Below are positions 52,469 through 61,041 of a stretch of DNA of 64,000 bases, in pieces. The notes beneath the pieces are model-generated. The model was not told the origin of the DNA. It worked only from the letters and a program-made list of their open reading frames with translations, and did no database searches. Source of the DNA: Ruegeria discodermiae (GTDB lineage: Bacteria; Pseudomonadota; Alphaproteobacteria; Rhodobacterales; Rhodobacteraceae); the NCBI RefSeq assembly GCF_030758345.1, contig NZ_JAVAMO010000001.1, positions 868,001 to 932,000 on the forward strand. The letters are read 5' to 3'. The first letter of the stretch is position 1; the number at the start of each line of letters is the position of its first letter. A program made the position numbers and the translations under genes.

Positions 52469-53140
52469 TCAACTGCCAGCCGCACCGGACATCAGTTGCG
52501 GGTAATGCGCGTCGATGGACGAGAATATGCCGGTCAGCACCATCTCGACCGAGATGGCGACCAGAATGATTGCCATGATCCGGGTGATCACGCTGATCAT
52601 CGTCTTTCCCAGAAGGTTCGAGATCTGATCGGCGAAGATCAGCCCCACCCCCACAATCGCGCAGGCGATCAGCGCGGCCGACCCAAGCGTCACAACCTCG
52701 GCTCCGTCCGACAACTGATGAGAGAACACGATCGTCGTGGTGATCATGCCCGGCCCGATGGTCAGTGGAATAGCTAGTGGCACCACTGCAAAGTTCATCT
52801 TGCGTTCATGCCCGTCCGCAGCAGCGGTCTGATCGCCTTTCGCCCGGTCTTCGGCATTGAGCATCGACATTCCGATCCCAAAGATGATGATCCCGCCGGC
52901 GACCCGGAACGAGGGTACATCAATGCCGAAAATCGCGAGTATCTCTTCACCCGTCACCACAGCAATCATTGCGATGATGGTGATCGCAATGGTCACAATG
53001 ATCGCAACACGAAGCCGCTCGGCCTTCGTACAGCCCGATGTCATGCTCAGAAAGATCGGGATGTTGAACAACGGGTTGAAGATCGCCAGCGCCGCGCCGA
53101 GAAATTTCAGAAACACCGCCTGATCAAAAAGCTCCGCCAT
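52469..53140 (-). CDS. MarC-family integral membrane protein
   Basis: A 223-aa polytopic protein with six hydrophobic segments: [64 protein letters not shown]. These are MarC/UPF0056 signatures. The family's transport role is unproven and MarC itself is not needed for multiple antibiotic resistance. It lies between purC and purS on the same strand with its own spacing. Confidence 0.9.
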   Translation of the reverse strand: MAELFDQAVFLKFLGAALAIFNPLFNIPIFLSMTSGCTKAERLRVAIIVTIAITIIAMIAVVTGEEILAIFGIDVPSFRVAGGIIIFGIGMSMLNAEDRAKGDQTAAADGHERKMNFAVVPLAIPLTIGPGMITTTIVFSHQLSDGAEVVTLGSAALIACAIVGVGLIFADQISNLLGKTMISVITRIMAIILVAISVEMVLTGIFSSIDAHYPQLMSGAAGS

Positions 53141-53204
53141 TGTTCCCTGCCCTTCGCGCCGCCCCGCTGCGCCTATGAGAACAATAGTTCAGGACAAAAA
53201 TAAA

Positions 53205-53232
53205 GGCCGCTCTGGAACGATCCGGAGCGGCC
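53205..53232 (-). terminator. Terminator after purC
   Basis: On the minus strand GGCCGCTCCGGA pairs with TCCAGAGCGGCC (12 bp with one G-U) around a 4-base loop, followed by TTTATTTTTG. It lies 20 bp after the purC stop and separates it from marC. Confidence 0.88.
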
Positions 53233-53252
53233 ATATTTCTATAAGCGTTCTT

Positions 53253-54011
53253 TTAGTTGATCAGCGTCGGCTTGCTCACCGGGGCCGATTTCGGCATCAC
53301 GCCCAGACGGCGGGCCACTTCGGAATATGCGTCGGTCAGATTGCCCAGATCACGGCGGAACACGTCCTTGTCCAGCTTCTGGCCGGTCTCGATATCCCAC
53401 AGGCGGCAGCTGTCGGGGCTGATCTCGTCAGCGATGATCAGGCGCTGGAAATCGCCATCATAGACCCGCCCGATCTCGATCTTGAAATCGATCAGCTTGA
53501 TGCCGACGCCATACATAAGCCCCGACATGTAATCGTTGACCCGCAAAGCAAGGCTCAGGATATCGTCCATGTCCTGCTGGCTGGCCCAGCCGAAGGCGGC
53601 GATATGCTCCTCGGTGACCAGCGGGTCGCCCAGCCCATCATCCTTGTAGCAATATTCCACGATCGGGCGCGGCAGTTGCGTGCCCTCTTCGATGCCCAGC
53701 CGTTTCGACATGGTCCCGGCGGCAAAGTTGCGCACGATCACTTCCAGCGGCACGATCTCGCAGGCGCGCACCAGTTGCTCGCGCATGTTCAGCCGCTTGA
53801 GGAAATGGGTCGGCACGCCAATATGGTTGAGGCCGGTCATGAAGAACTCGGACAGGCGGTTGTTCAGCACCCCCTTGCCTTCGATCACGTCCTTCTTTTC
53901 GGCGTTGAAGGCGGTGGCGTCATCCTTGAAGTATTGCACGATGGTGCCCGGCTCGGGGCCTTCATACAGAATCTTCGCCTTGCCTTCGTATATTTTCTTG
54001 CGACGTGCCAT
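53253..54011 (-). CDS. purC: Phosphoribosylaminoimidazole-succinocarboxamide synthase
   Basis: A 252-aa SAICAR synthetase joining aspartate to CAIR with ATP in purine synthesis. Motifs are [32 protein letters not shown], the nucleotide loop region [43 protein letters not shown] and [34 protein letters not shown] (SAICAR synthase signature). Complete, with a strong terminator downstream. Confidence 0.96.
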   Translation of the reverse strand: MARRKKIYEGKAKILYEGPEPGTIVQYFKDDATAFNAEKKDVIEGKGVLNNRLSEFFMTGLNHIGVPTHFLKRLNMREQLVRACEIVPLEVIVRNFAAGTMSKRLGIEEGTQLPRPIVEYCYKDDGLGDPLVTEEHIAAFGWASQQDMDDILSLALRVNDYMSGLMYGVGIKLIDFKIEIGRVYDGDFQRLIIADEISPDSCRLWDIETGQKLDKDVFRRDLGNLTDAYSEVARRLGVMPKSAPVSKPTLIN

Positions 54012-54181
54012 TGCCGACCTTTCGGGGTGAGGACGGAGGATCGACCCTCCACCGCGCCCTCATAGTGCAAGTGCGTCGGTGCCGCAAGCGAGCTGCTTAA
54101 CAGCCGAGAAACAGTAATCGGAAACCGAAACCAACCCGCGTCTCACGCTGCGATGCAAGACTGTTACAGTGTCACTGCCGT

Positions 54182-54502
54182 TCAGTTAACCGCACCCAAA
54201 AGGTTCTCCTCTACCATGATGATGCGCACCCGCACCGGATCGTTCAGACCAAACAGACTGCGTGTGGTTTGATCAAGGGTCTCGGCCAGCGCCTGTAGTA
54301 TCTCGGGCGTTCGGTTCGCCTTGTGCCGACAAGTAAGTTCGACATAACAGCCGGAGAGGTTCACTTTTGCATCGGGAATAACGGCAACCACTGCGTGTTC
54401 GCCATGTGCCTCCAACCCTTTGATGACCACATCATTCAGCGTTTCCAGAACCGCGTCCGAGACCGGATCTTTCGTATCTACAAAAACTTTCAAGCTGGGC
54501 AT
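54182..54502 (-). CDS. Small protein with N-terminal Met-Pro, tautomerase-superfamily-like
   Basis: A 106-aa protein beginning MPSLKVFVDTKDPVSDAVLETLNDVVIKGLE, which has a proline directly after Met, then PDAKVNLSGCYVELTCRHKANRTPEILQALAETLDQTTRSLFG and a RVRIIMVEENLLGAVN end. Pro1 followed by beta-alpha-beta modules is the pattern of the 4-oxalocrotonate tautomerase/MIF superfamily, but the match is by pattern only. GGAGTGAG precedes ATG. It begins 4 bp after the methyltransferase gene, so the two are coupled. GC content is lower than in the flanking pur genes. Confidence 0.55.
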   Translation of the reverse strand: MPSLKVFVDTKDPVSDAVLETLNDVVIKGLEAHGEHAVVAVIPDAKVNLSGCYVELTCRHKANRTPEILQALAETLDQTTRSLFGLNDPVRVRIIMVEENLLGAVN

Positions 54503-54506
54503 CGGC

Positions 54507-55544
54507 TCACTCCGGCTTTATCGCGCGAAAAATGCGATTTGGGACTTTCATCGAAATACTGTCGCCCTCGTCCTTGTAGTCGACTTCGGTTCGGATGGCG
54601 TCGGGCGTGCAGCGCCGTACAAACGCATTGAGGTCATCAAGCTTGTGGTGATCGCCACCAAGTTCGCTATCCAGACGGCCAAGGGTGCTTTGGTGGAAGT
54701 TGGCCTCAAAAACCTGCTTCACCCCAGCAAACCCGGCCTCTTCGTAAAGCCACGGCATCTGCTCGCCACGGGTAAAGTAACGGTCAACAACGATGGATTC
54801 GTATCCGGCCAGCTCATTCTTCTTCTGCATCTGCTCGGTAAACGCATCCTGCTGCTCGCCGGTATCCGGCATGACCTCCCAGATGACAAATCGCCCGCCG
54901 GGTTTCAGCACCCGAAAAACCTGCTGAAACACCAGAGGCTGGTCGATATGAGGCACCTCATGCAGCCCCATTTTGATGACCACGGCGTCAAAACTGGCAT
55001 CCTCGTAGGGAAGGTTGCGTGCATCACCAACTGTCACATCGGCCGCCGCCTCGCGCACCTCATCTGGTATCCGGTCAAGCTGGACCTTGTGCAGATCGCA
55101 CATGCTGAGTTCGATGCTATGCCCCTCATTTGCTGCCCGATTCAATATGTGTGCGCTCACGGCGCCATATCCGCACATCAGGTCAAGCACGCGGGCGCCA
55201 TCGGGTATCTCCATGGCGTCAGCAAGTTTGCCGAGGTCGTTTCCGGCGACGCCGTGTATCTTTGAGAAATCGACTTTGCGGATGTTGTAGCCATCCGCAA
55301 TTAGCTCGCCCCGGAACTGCAGCTTCATCGCTTGGGAAAGTTCAAGCAATTCTGGATCAGCCTCCAGTGTCGAAGACAGCACGCCTTGATCATCTACTTC
55401 GATCACCACGCGCATCTTCTTGCCCGCCCCTCCTACTTCTGCAAGGAACTTCTGCGCCTGTTCACTGACGGAAAGCAGAGTGGGTATCTTGTCGGCGTGT
55501 TCTTCAGCAAAGTTCGCAGACAGCATCTTACGGGCTTGTCTCAT
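54507..55544 (-). CDS. Class I SAM-dependent methyltransferase
   Basis: A 345-aa protein with a Rossmann methyltransferase core. The SAM motif is VLDLMCGYGAVSAHILN; the adenine-binding acidic turn is SMCDLHKVQLDRIP; motif IV is ASFDAVVIKMGLHEVPHIDQ; then VFRVLKPGGRFVIWEV. About 100 N-terminal residues precede the core and look helical. GGGAG precedes ATG. It resembles UbiE/Coq5-type enzymes only in the core. Paired with the Met-Pro protein four bases downstream. Substrate unknown; coding composition is less GC-rich than the surroundings. Confidence 0.8.
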   Translation of the reverse strand: MRQARKMLSANFAEEHADKIPTLLSVSEQAQKFLAEVGGAGKKMRVVIEVDDQGVLSSTLEADPELLELSQAMKLQFRGELIADGYNIRKVDFSKIHGVAGNDLGKLADAMEIPDGARVLDLMCGYGAVSAHILNRAANEGHSIELSMCDLHKVQLDRIPDEVREAAADVTVGDARNLPYEDASFDAVVIKMGLHEVPHIDQPLVFQQVFRVLKPGGRFVIWEVMPDTGEQQDAFTEQMQKKNELAGYESIVVDRYFTRGEQMPWLYEEAGFAGVKQVFEANFHQSTLGRLDSELGGDHHKLDDLNAFVRRCTPDAIRTEVDYKDEGDSISMKVPNRIFRAIKPE

Positions 55545-55800
55545 ATGGTCGATCTCCCTCGGTCTTTAGTTACAGGCTGCCAGCTCATTTTCTGGTCGCG
55601 CCGTCTGGTTATCTGTGACGCGGCTCCAACAAATCAAATTTGATCGCAGGCGCCCTTCAGTTTTTCATAACCCGCGCAGGCAGGCGGAACCTGCATCCCT
55701 CGCTTTTCCTCATCACTGGGCGCACAACGATCAATCGCTCGATGTTGACCTGCAAACCCTGCAGGCTACGGTCAGAGGAGTGGCGATAGAGGACATATCT

Positions 55801-56205
55801 ATGAAACACTTGACCCTTGGCTTGCTCGCCTGCCTGCTGGCGGCACCCTCGGTGCAGGCACAGATGACAGCGGATGTGAAATTCGCACCGGGCAATTACG
55901 GGACGATGGTCAATGGCACCATCACCGGCGACGAGTATTTCGACTACAGGCTCGGGGCGAATGCTGGTCAGAAGATGTTTGTTGAACTGCAAGCGACCGA
56001 CACCAATGGCAATGGCACGATCTATTTCAACATTCTGCCGCCGGGCAGCGACGGAGAGGCCATCTATATCGGCTCGATCAACGGCAATTCGACAACGATC
56101 GACCTGCCCGACAGCGGAGATTACACGATCCGCGTCTACCTGATGGGCAATGATCGGGATACCGATAAAACCGTGGGCTACAATATCGACCTGTCGATTC
56201 AATAA
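55801..56205 (+). CDS. Secreted PliG-like / PPC-like beta-sandwich protein
   Basis: A 134-aa protein with signal peptide (LGLLACLLAAPSVQA). The mature part is FAPGNYGTMVNGTITGDEYFDYRLGANAGQKMFVEL, then YFNILPPGSDGEAIYIGS and LPDSGDYTIRVYLMGNDRDTDKTVGYNIDLSIQ. The spacing of G-Y, GQ, LP.SG.Y.IRV and N-D residues resembles bacterial pre-peptidase C-terminal domains and PliG periplasmic lysozyme inhibitors. The inhibitor role is tentative. AGAGGAC precedes ATG 55801. Confidence 0.6.
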   Translation: MKHLTLGLLACLLAAPSVQAQMTADVKFAPGNYGTMVNGTITGDEYFDYRLGANAGQKMFVELQATDTNGNGTIYFNILPPGSDGEAIYIGSINGNSTTIDLPDSGDYTIRVYLMGNDRDTDKTVGYNIDLSIQ

Positions 56206-56345
56206 GCTTCGAGACCGCCGATCCGATCCGGGACAGACATAAAGGCGCAAAAGCGTGGCTTTGCCGCATGCCAACCCTCTTGCGAACGGGGTTTTGCGGG
56301 GGCATATCACTGGTAACAGTCTCAACCTGATAAGGGTCCCCATCC

Positions 56346-56666
56346 ATGACCACGTTCGATGAACGCGAAAACGCATTTGAAGCCAAGTTTGCTCATGACG
56401 AGGAAATGCAGTTCAAGGCAGAAGCCCGTTGCAACAAGATGCTGGGGCTTTGGGCCGCAGAATTCTTGGGCAAGACCGGTGCCGCCGCAGACGAATACGC
56501 CCAAACCGTCGTGAAGGCCGATTTCGAGGAACCCGGCCACGAGGATGTCCTGCGCAAGGTCACCGCTGATCTGGAAGGCCGTGTGCCCACCGATGAGATC
56601 CGCGCCAAACGCGCCGAGTTGATGGTCGAGGCAAGAAGGCAGATTCTGAACGAAGCCGCTGGCTGA
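56346..56666 (+). CDS. ATPase inhibitor subunit zeta (DUF1476)
   Basis: A 106-aa helical protein: MTTFDERENAFEAKFAHDEEMQFKAEARCNKMLGLWAAEFLGKTGAAADEYAQTVV. This matches DUF1476, the alphaproteobacterial F1-ATPase zeta inhibitor described in Paracoccus, whose N-terminal inhibitory segment blocks rotation of F1F0 in the hydrolysis direction. AAGGG precedes the ATG. The gene is not next to atp genes, as is usual. Confidence 0.9.
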   Translation: MTTFDERENAFEAKFAHDEEMQFKAEARCNKMLGLWAAEFLGKTGAAADEYAQTVVKADFEEPGHEDVLRKVTADLEGRVPTDEIRAKRAELMVEARRQILNEAAG

Positions 56667-56718
56667 CCGGAGCCTGCTGCGACCCTCATGATCTTCATGA
56701 GTTTTATGAATTTGATTT

Positions 56719-56773
56719 GACACCCCGCTCGTGAGAGACGGGGTGTCTCAGCTCAAGACCGCCCTTTTGGCGG
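56719..56773 (+). other. Two leader hairpins before the betaine-homocysteine methyltransferase gene
   Basis: GACACCCCG pairs with CGGGGTGTC (56719-56747, 9-bp stem, 11-base loop), followed by CCGCC-N5-GGCGG (56759-56773), ending 18 bases before the ATG. The first could end the DUF1476 transcript but has no T-run. Together they may form a structured 5' leader. They do not match a SAM, SAH or SAM-II riboswitch consensus that I can recall. Confidence 0.45.
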
Positions 56774-56791
56774 CAAGACCGGTATGACCCC

Positions 56792-57805
56792 ATGACAAAT
56801 GCTTTGACCCGCCTGCTCACCACCAAGGACACTCTATTGGCCGACGGGGCCACGGGTACCAACCTGTTTGCCATGGGCCTGCAATCGGGTGATGCGCCCG
56901 AGCTGTGGAACGCCGATGCGCCCGAGAAGATCACTGCACTCTATCAGGGCGCGGTTGATGCGGGTAGCGATCTATTCCTGACCAACACATTCGGCGGCAC
57001 CGCCGCCCGCCTGAAACTGCACGAGGCGCAGAATCGCGTGGGTGAGTTGAACCGCCTGGGGGCTGAGATCGGCCGCGAGGTGGCCGACAAGTCGGGGCGT
57101 GAGGTCGTGGTCGCAGGCTCGGTCGGCCCCACGGGTGAGATTTTCGAGCCCGTCGGCACGTTCAGCCATGCCGAGGCGGTCGAGATGTTTCACGAACAGG
57201 CCGACGCCCTGAAAGCGGGCGGTGCAGATGTGCTCTGGCTGGAAACCATCAGTGCGCCCGAGGAATTCCGCGCCGCTGCTGATGGTTTCGCGCTGGCCGA
57301 TATGCCCTGGTGCGGCACGATGAGCTTTGACACTGCCGGGCGGACCATGATGGGTGTGACCTCCTCCGATCTGGCGCAGCTGGTCGAGACGCTCCCCAAC
57401 CCGCCGATTGCCTTTGGCGCCAATTGCGGCACCGGCGCGTCCGATATCCTGCGCACCGTGCTGGGCTTTGTCGCACAAGGAACAGAGCGGCCCATCATCT
57501 CCAAGGGCAATGCGGGCATCCCGAAATATGTCGATGGCCATATCCATTATGACGGCACGCCGGAACTGATGGGGCAATATGCCGGGATGGCGCGGGATGC
57601 GGGCGCGCGTATCGTTGGTGGCTGCTGCGGCACCATGCCCGAGCATCTGCGCCACATGCGTGCCATACTGGATCAGGGCACGCGCGGCGCACCTCCGACG
57701 CTTGACCAGATCACCGCAGCGCTTGGCCCCTTCACCTCGGCTTCGGACGGCACCGGGGACGAGGCGGTGCCCGAGCGTCGCATGCGCCGCCGCCGCCGCG
57801 CCTGA
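56792..57805 (+). CDS. bmt: Betaine-homocysteine S-methyltransferase-like enzyme
   Basis: A 337-aa (beta/alpha)8 zinc methyltransferase. Zinc ligands are Cys212 (FGANCGTG) and Cys278/Cys279 (IVGGCCGT). ADGATGTNLF and LTNTFGGT are family motifs. Enzymes of this type move a methyl group from betaine to homocysteine to give methionine and dimethylglycine, which fits a marine organism using betaine and DMSP. A basic tail (RRMRRRRRA) ends it. Other methyl donors are possible. Confidence 0.85.
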   Translation: MTNALTRLLTTKDTLLADGATGTNLFAMGLQSGDAPELWNADAPEKITALYQGAVDAGSDLFLTNTFGGTAARLKLHEAQNRVGELNRLGAEIGREVADKSGREVVVAGSVGPTGEIFEPVGTFSHAEAVEMFHEQADALKAGGADVLWLETISAPEEFRAAADGFALADMPWCGTMSFDTAGRTMMGVTSSDLAQLVETLPNPPIAFGANCGTGASDILRTVLGFVAQGTERPIISKGNAGIPKYVDGHIHYDGTPELMGQYAGMARDAGARIVGGCCGTMPEHLRHMRAILDQGTRGAPPTLDQITAALGPFTSASDGTGDEAVPERRMRRRRRA

Positions 57806-57866
57806 GCGCCCGGCCCGCGGGGCTGTTTCGAATTGACATGAGCGGCATATTCGCCGACCTGTCGGG

Positions 57867-58805
57867 GTGGGCGGAGTTGCATTGGGCAGGTGCCGCGACA
57901 ATATCGGGCATTTCGTGGCACCCCTGATCGCAACCGACCGTCGGGCCAATCTGATCGGCAGTCTCTGGATGGTTGCGGCCATGGCCGGGTTTGCCATCGA
58001 GGACGCGCTGCTCAAGGCCTCTCACAGCAGCCTGCCCATTGGCCTAATCATGATCTATTTTGGTCTGGGCGGCACCTGCGTCTTTGCCGCTCTTGCGGGG
58101 ATCCGGAACGAGCCGATCTTCACCCGCGACGTGGTCTCGCGCCCGATGTGCATCCGCGCTGTCTTTGAGGTGTTCGGGCGATTATTCTACGTGCTAGCCA
58201 TCACGCTCACGCCGCTTTCTTCGGCGACCGTGATCCTGCAGGCGACCCCGATCGTGGTCGTTGCGGGCGCAGCGCTGGTCTTTGGCGAGCAGGTGGGCTG
58301 GCGCAGATGGGCGGCGATCCTGATCGGGCTGGCGGGGGTTGTCGTCATCATCCAGCCCGGTGCCGAGAGCTTTTCGGCGCTCTCCATCCTCGCGGTGCTG
58401 GGCATGTTGGGCTTTGCCGGACGAGACCTCGCCAGCCGCGCCGCCCCGGCCACATTGGGCACGGCGGTTCTCGGCTTCTACGGCTTCCTCTCCATTATTC
58501 TGGCGGGTGTGATCTATTCGATGTGGGAAGGCACGCGCCTCCAACTGCCGGATGCGGTTACGACGCTTATTCTCGGTGGCGCGGTGCTGGCCGGGGTTCT
58601 GGCCTATTCGAGCCTCATGAAGGCGATGCGCACCGGTGAGGTTTCGGCGGTCACGCCGTTCCGCTATACGCGGCTGTTATTCGGCATCGGTCTGGGTGTG
58701 TTCGTCTTTGCCGAACAGCTCAACGCGGCGACGCTGCTGGGCTGCGGGCTGATTGTGCTGTCAGGGTTGTTCATCCTGTGGCGAGGACAACAGAAAGCCA
58801 ACTGA
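57867..58805 (+). CDS. EamA/DMT-family transporter
   Basis: About 312 aa with ten hydrophobic segments in two EamA repeats (LWMVAAMAGFAIEDALLKASHSSLPIG ... AITLTPLSSATVILQATPIVVVAGAALVFGEQVGWRRWAAILIGLAGVVVIIQPG; second half ending LLGCGLIVLSGLFILWRGQ). These are drug/metabolite transporters with varied substrates. The start is uncertain: GTG at 57867 is the longest, GTG at 57915 is an alternative that drops 16 residues. Follows bmt by about 60 bp; a link is not shown. Confidence 0.85.
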   Translation: MGGVALGRCRDNIGHFVAPLIATDRRANLIGSLWMVAAMAGFAIEDALLKASHSSLPIGLIMIYFGLGGTCVFAALAGIRNEPIFTRDVVSRPMCIRAVFEVFGRLFYVLAITLTPLSSATVILQATPIVVVAGAALVFGEQVGWRRWAAILIGLAGVVVIIQPGAESFSALSILAVLGMLGFAGRDLASRAAPATLGTAVLGFYGFLSIILAGVIYSMWEGTRLQLPDAVTTLILGGAVLAGVLAYSSLMKAMRTGEVSAVTPFRYTRLLFGIGLGVFVFAEQLNAATLLGCGLIVLSGLFILWRGQQKAN

Positions 58806-58882
58806 GGCTCAGTCCGTCATAACAAACAGGGAATCATCCGGTGTTTCGGCCACGAAACCCGGTCAGGCGGCAATAGGCTGTT

Positions 58883-59077
58883 TCAGTTGCCGCTTTTGAT
58901 CTTCAGATCATTATGCACCCGGTGATAGGGTGCCGATTTCACGATGTCGCTGACATCAGCGTTCTCGGTCGCGGGTCGAGCCCGATAGAACATATAGGCC
59001 CCTGCCCCTAGGCCGAGCGCACTGAACCCGATCGCTGCCCAGAGCATCGTTGTGTCCAGTCCAATCCCTTCCAGCAT
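58883..59077 (-). CDS. Small single-pass membrane protein
   Basis: A 64-aa protein with one membrane segment (MLWAAIGFSALGLGAGAYMFY) and a cytoplasmic tail (SDIVKSAPYHRVHNDLKIKSGN). A strong AGGAGACTG precedes ATG. Convergent with the EamA gene. No family recognised. Confidence 0.7.
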   Translation of the reverse strand: MLEGIGLDTTMLWAAIGFSALGLGAGAYMFYRARPATENADVSDIVKSAPYHRVHNDLKIKSGN

Positions 59078-59141
59078 GACAGTCTCCTTTCACATCCCCA
59101 ATATAGGCCCATTGGGATAAAATTTCCACATCAGAGCGACA

Positions 59142-59684
59142 TTAGAGCGATGGCGCGGTCTTTATTGCCTCCAGAAGGTGCCGCGACAGGGCTTCGGCCT
59201 CCTCCCGGTTGCGGGCGATCTGGTTACGTTTGGACCGTCCGCGCAGCCGACCCGCCGCGGCAAAAGCGCCCGCTGACATGGCCAGAAGCACCAGCGCGAT
59301 CGCAACGCCGCCGCTCAACGTGCCCGGAATCGCCGCGCCCATCGCCGCCAGCATCGCGCCAACGGTCAGGCGCTGGCCCCAGACGCCAGTCACCTGATCG
59401 GCATCGAGCAGCCCGTTTTCCTGCTGGCGCAGCTCGGCCACATGGGCCGCAAGCAGATGCGAGACGATCAACGCGGTATGGGGGTTGTTGGTCAGCCCCA
59501 GACCGGTGATCAGCGCGGCCTGTTCGGCCTTTTTGCTCAGCACCGCGCGGATCAGGCGGCGCAGCACTTCTTCGTCGACATCGTCATCCATCGCCATGGA
59601 ACTGGCAAAGGCGATCAATGCCGTCGCCGGGCGGCGGCTGAGTTCGGGAGGCTCTTCGAGCCCGTTGTTTCCGCTCTTTACCAA
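59142..59684 (-). CDS. Membrane protein of unknown function
   Basis: About 180 aa. The soluble helical N-terminal part reads LLSRRPATALIAFASSMAMDDDVDEEVLRRLIRAVLSKKAEQAALITGLGLTNNPHTALIVSHLLAAHVAELRQQ-like, followed by two membrane segments (RLTVGAMLAAMGAAIPGTLSGGVAIALVLLAMSAGAFAAAG) and a basic tail (RLRGRSKRNQIARNREE). Start is uncertain: TTG at 59684 overlaps the upstream hydratase gene by a few bases; no ATG lies near. Same strand and coupled to the enoyl-CoA hydratase. Function unknown. Confidence 0.55.
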   Translation of the reverse strand: MVKSGNNGLEEPPELSRRPATALIAFASSMAMDDDVDEEVLRRLIRAVLSKKAEQAALITGLGLTNNPHTALIVSHLLAAHVAELRQQENGLLDADQVTGVWGQRLTVGAMLAAMGAAIPGTLSGGVAIALVLLAMSAGAFAAAGRLRGRSKRNQIARNREEAEALSRHLLEAIKTAPSL

Positions 59685-59689
59685 ACCGG

Positions 59690-60466
59690 TCAGCGCCCTT
59701 CGAAGACCGCCGGGCGTTTTTCCATGAAGGCCACGACACCTTCCTTGAAATCCCGGCTGCGGCCACATTCGCCCTGCAGATGCGCCTCGGTGGCAAGCTG
59801 ATCCGGCAGGGTAGCGCTATAGGTGCCCCGGATCGCCTTCTTGATTGCGCCGAAAGCCTGGGTCGGACCATTTACCAGATAGGCAGCCCGGTCGCGCCAA
59901 TGGGTCTCGAAGGCGTCATCCGACACGGCTTCCCAGATCATGCCCCATTGCTCGGCCTGGGTGGCGGTGATCTTGTCGGCGAAAAGCGCCGCGCCCATCG
60001 CTTTGGCCATGCCCATCTGGCGCGGCAGGAACCAGGTACCGCCCGCATCGGGCAGCAGGCCGATCCGGGCAAAAGCCTGCAGGAAATAGGCACTTTCGGT
60101 CGCGATCACCACATCGGCGGCCAGTGCCAGATTGGCCCCGGCCCCCGCCGCCGGGCCATTCACCGCTGCGATGGTGGGCAGCGGGCAATCATAGATCGCC
60201 TCCAGCATGGGGCCATATTCGTCGCGCAGCGTGCGTTCCAGATCGATCCGCCCGGCACCGCCCGCATCACCCAGATCCTGCCCGGTACAGAACGCGTTAC
60301 CTGCACCGGTCAGCACAATGGCGCGCGCTGATTTGGCGGCTTCGTGCATCGCATAAGGAATCTCGGCCCGCATCTGGCTGTTCAGCGCGTTCATCTTCTC
60401 TGGGCGGTTCAGGGTAAGAACCGCGAGATTGTCCGCAATCTCAAGCGTGATGGTGTCGTATTCCAT
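59690..60466 (-). CDS. Enoyl-CoA hydratase/isomerase family protein
   Basis: A 258-aa crotonase-fold enzyme: LAVLTLNRPEKMNALNSQM, the oxyanion segment ARAIVLTGAGNAFCTGQDLGDA, the ECH signature IAAVNGPAAGAGANLALAADVVIATESAYFLQAFARIGLLPDAGGTWFLPR and a C-terminal RDFKEGVVAFMEKRPAVFEGR. The FCTGQDL motif and GG-TWFLPR are typical of PaaG-like hydratase/isomerases. It may act in aromatic or fatty acid breakdown; no other such genes are adjacent. Confidence 0.9.
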   Translation of the reverse strand: MEYDTITLEIADNLAVLTLNRPEKMNALNSQMRAEIPYAMHEAAKSARAIVLTGAGNAFCTGQDLGDAGGAGRIDLERTLRDEYGPMLEAIYDCPLPTIAAVNGPAAGAGANLALAADVVIATESAYFLQAFARIGLLPDAGGTWFLPRQMGMAKAMGAALFADKITATQAEQWGMIWEAVSDDAFETHWRDRAAYLVNGPTQAFGAIKKAIRGTYSATLPDQLATEAHLQGECGRSRDFKEGVVAFMEKRPAVFEGR

Positions 60467-60570
60467 GAAAGGCTCCGGTCAGAGGGTTTGGCGCATAGAA
60501 CACCGGTCAGGGCCGGTTGGCAAAGGCAAATGGCAGGTCCCGTGGCGACAAGCGCCAGATCAGACGGGGC

Positions 60571-61041
60571 TCATTCGTCCAGCAACTCGCTCAGCCGCTT
60601 GCGCTCTGCCGGTGTCAGCGCCGTCTCTTCGGGTGCGGTGGCGGTCGCGCGTTTTCGCAGGTAGAAGAACCCGGTCAGCGCCGCCAGCAACAGCATGAGC
60701 GGCCCCGCCGCCCAGAGCATCAGATTGGCCCCATCCGCCGTAGGGCGCAGCAGCACATACTCGCCATAGCGGTCGACCACAAAGGCGATCACCTCATCAT
60801 CGCTATCGCCCGCCACCAGCCGTTCACGCACCAGAATGCGCAGGTCGCGGGCCAGCCCCGCGTTGCTTTCATCGATGCTCTCATTGCGGCAGACAAGGCA
60901 GCGCAGCCCCTTGCTCAACTCGCGGGCGCGTTCTTCGAGCACCGGATCATCCAGAACCTCATCGGGTTGCACCGCCGCGACGGGCAGCGCCATCAGAAAC
61001 ATCAGCACAACAAGTTTCACGCGTCTGAGGATAGCCATCAT
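60571..61041 (-). CDS. ccmH: Cytochrome c maturation protein CcmH
   Basis: A 156-aa protein. Signal peptide (MAILRRVKLVVLMFLMALPVAA), then a thioredoxin-like helical domain with redox cysteines in LRCLVCRNESIDESNAGLARDLRILVRERL, a membrane segment (LMLWAAGPLMLLLAALTGFFYL) and a short C-terminal helix. It reduces or holds apocytochrome c before heme attachment with CcmF. ATG 61041 overlaps the ccmF stop (ATGA). Confidence 0.93.
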   Translation of the reverse strand: MMAILRRVKLVVLMFLMALPVAAVQPDEVLDDPVLEERARELSKGLRCLVCRNESIDESNAGLARDLRILVRERLVAGDSDDEVIAFVVDRYGEYVLLRPTADGANLMLWAAGPLMLLLAALTGFFYLRKRATATAPEETALTPAERKRLSELLDE

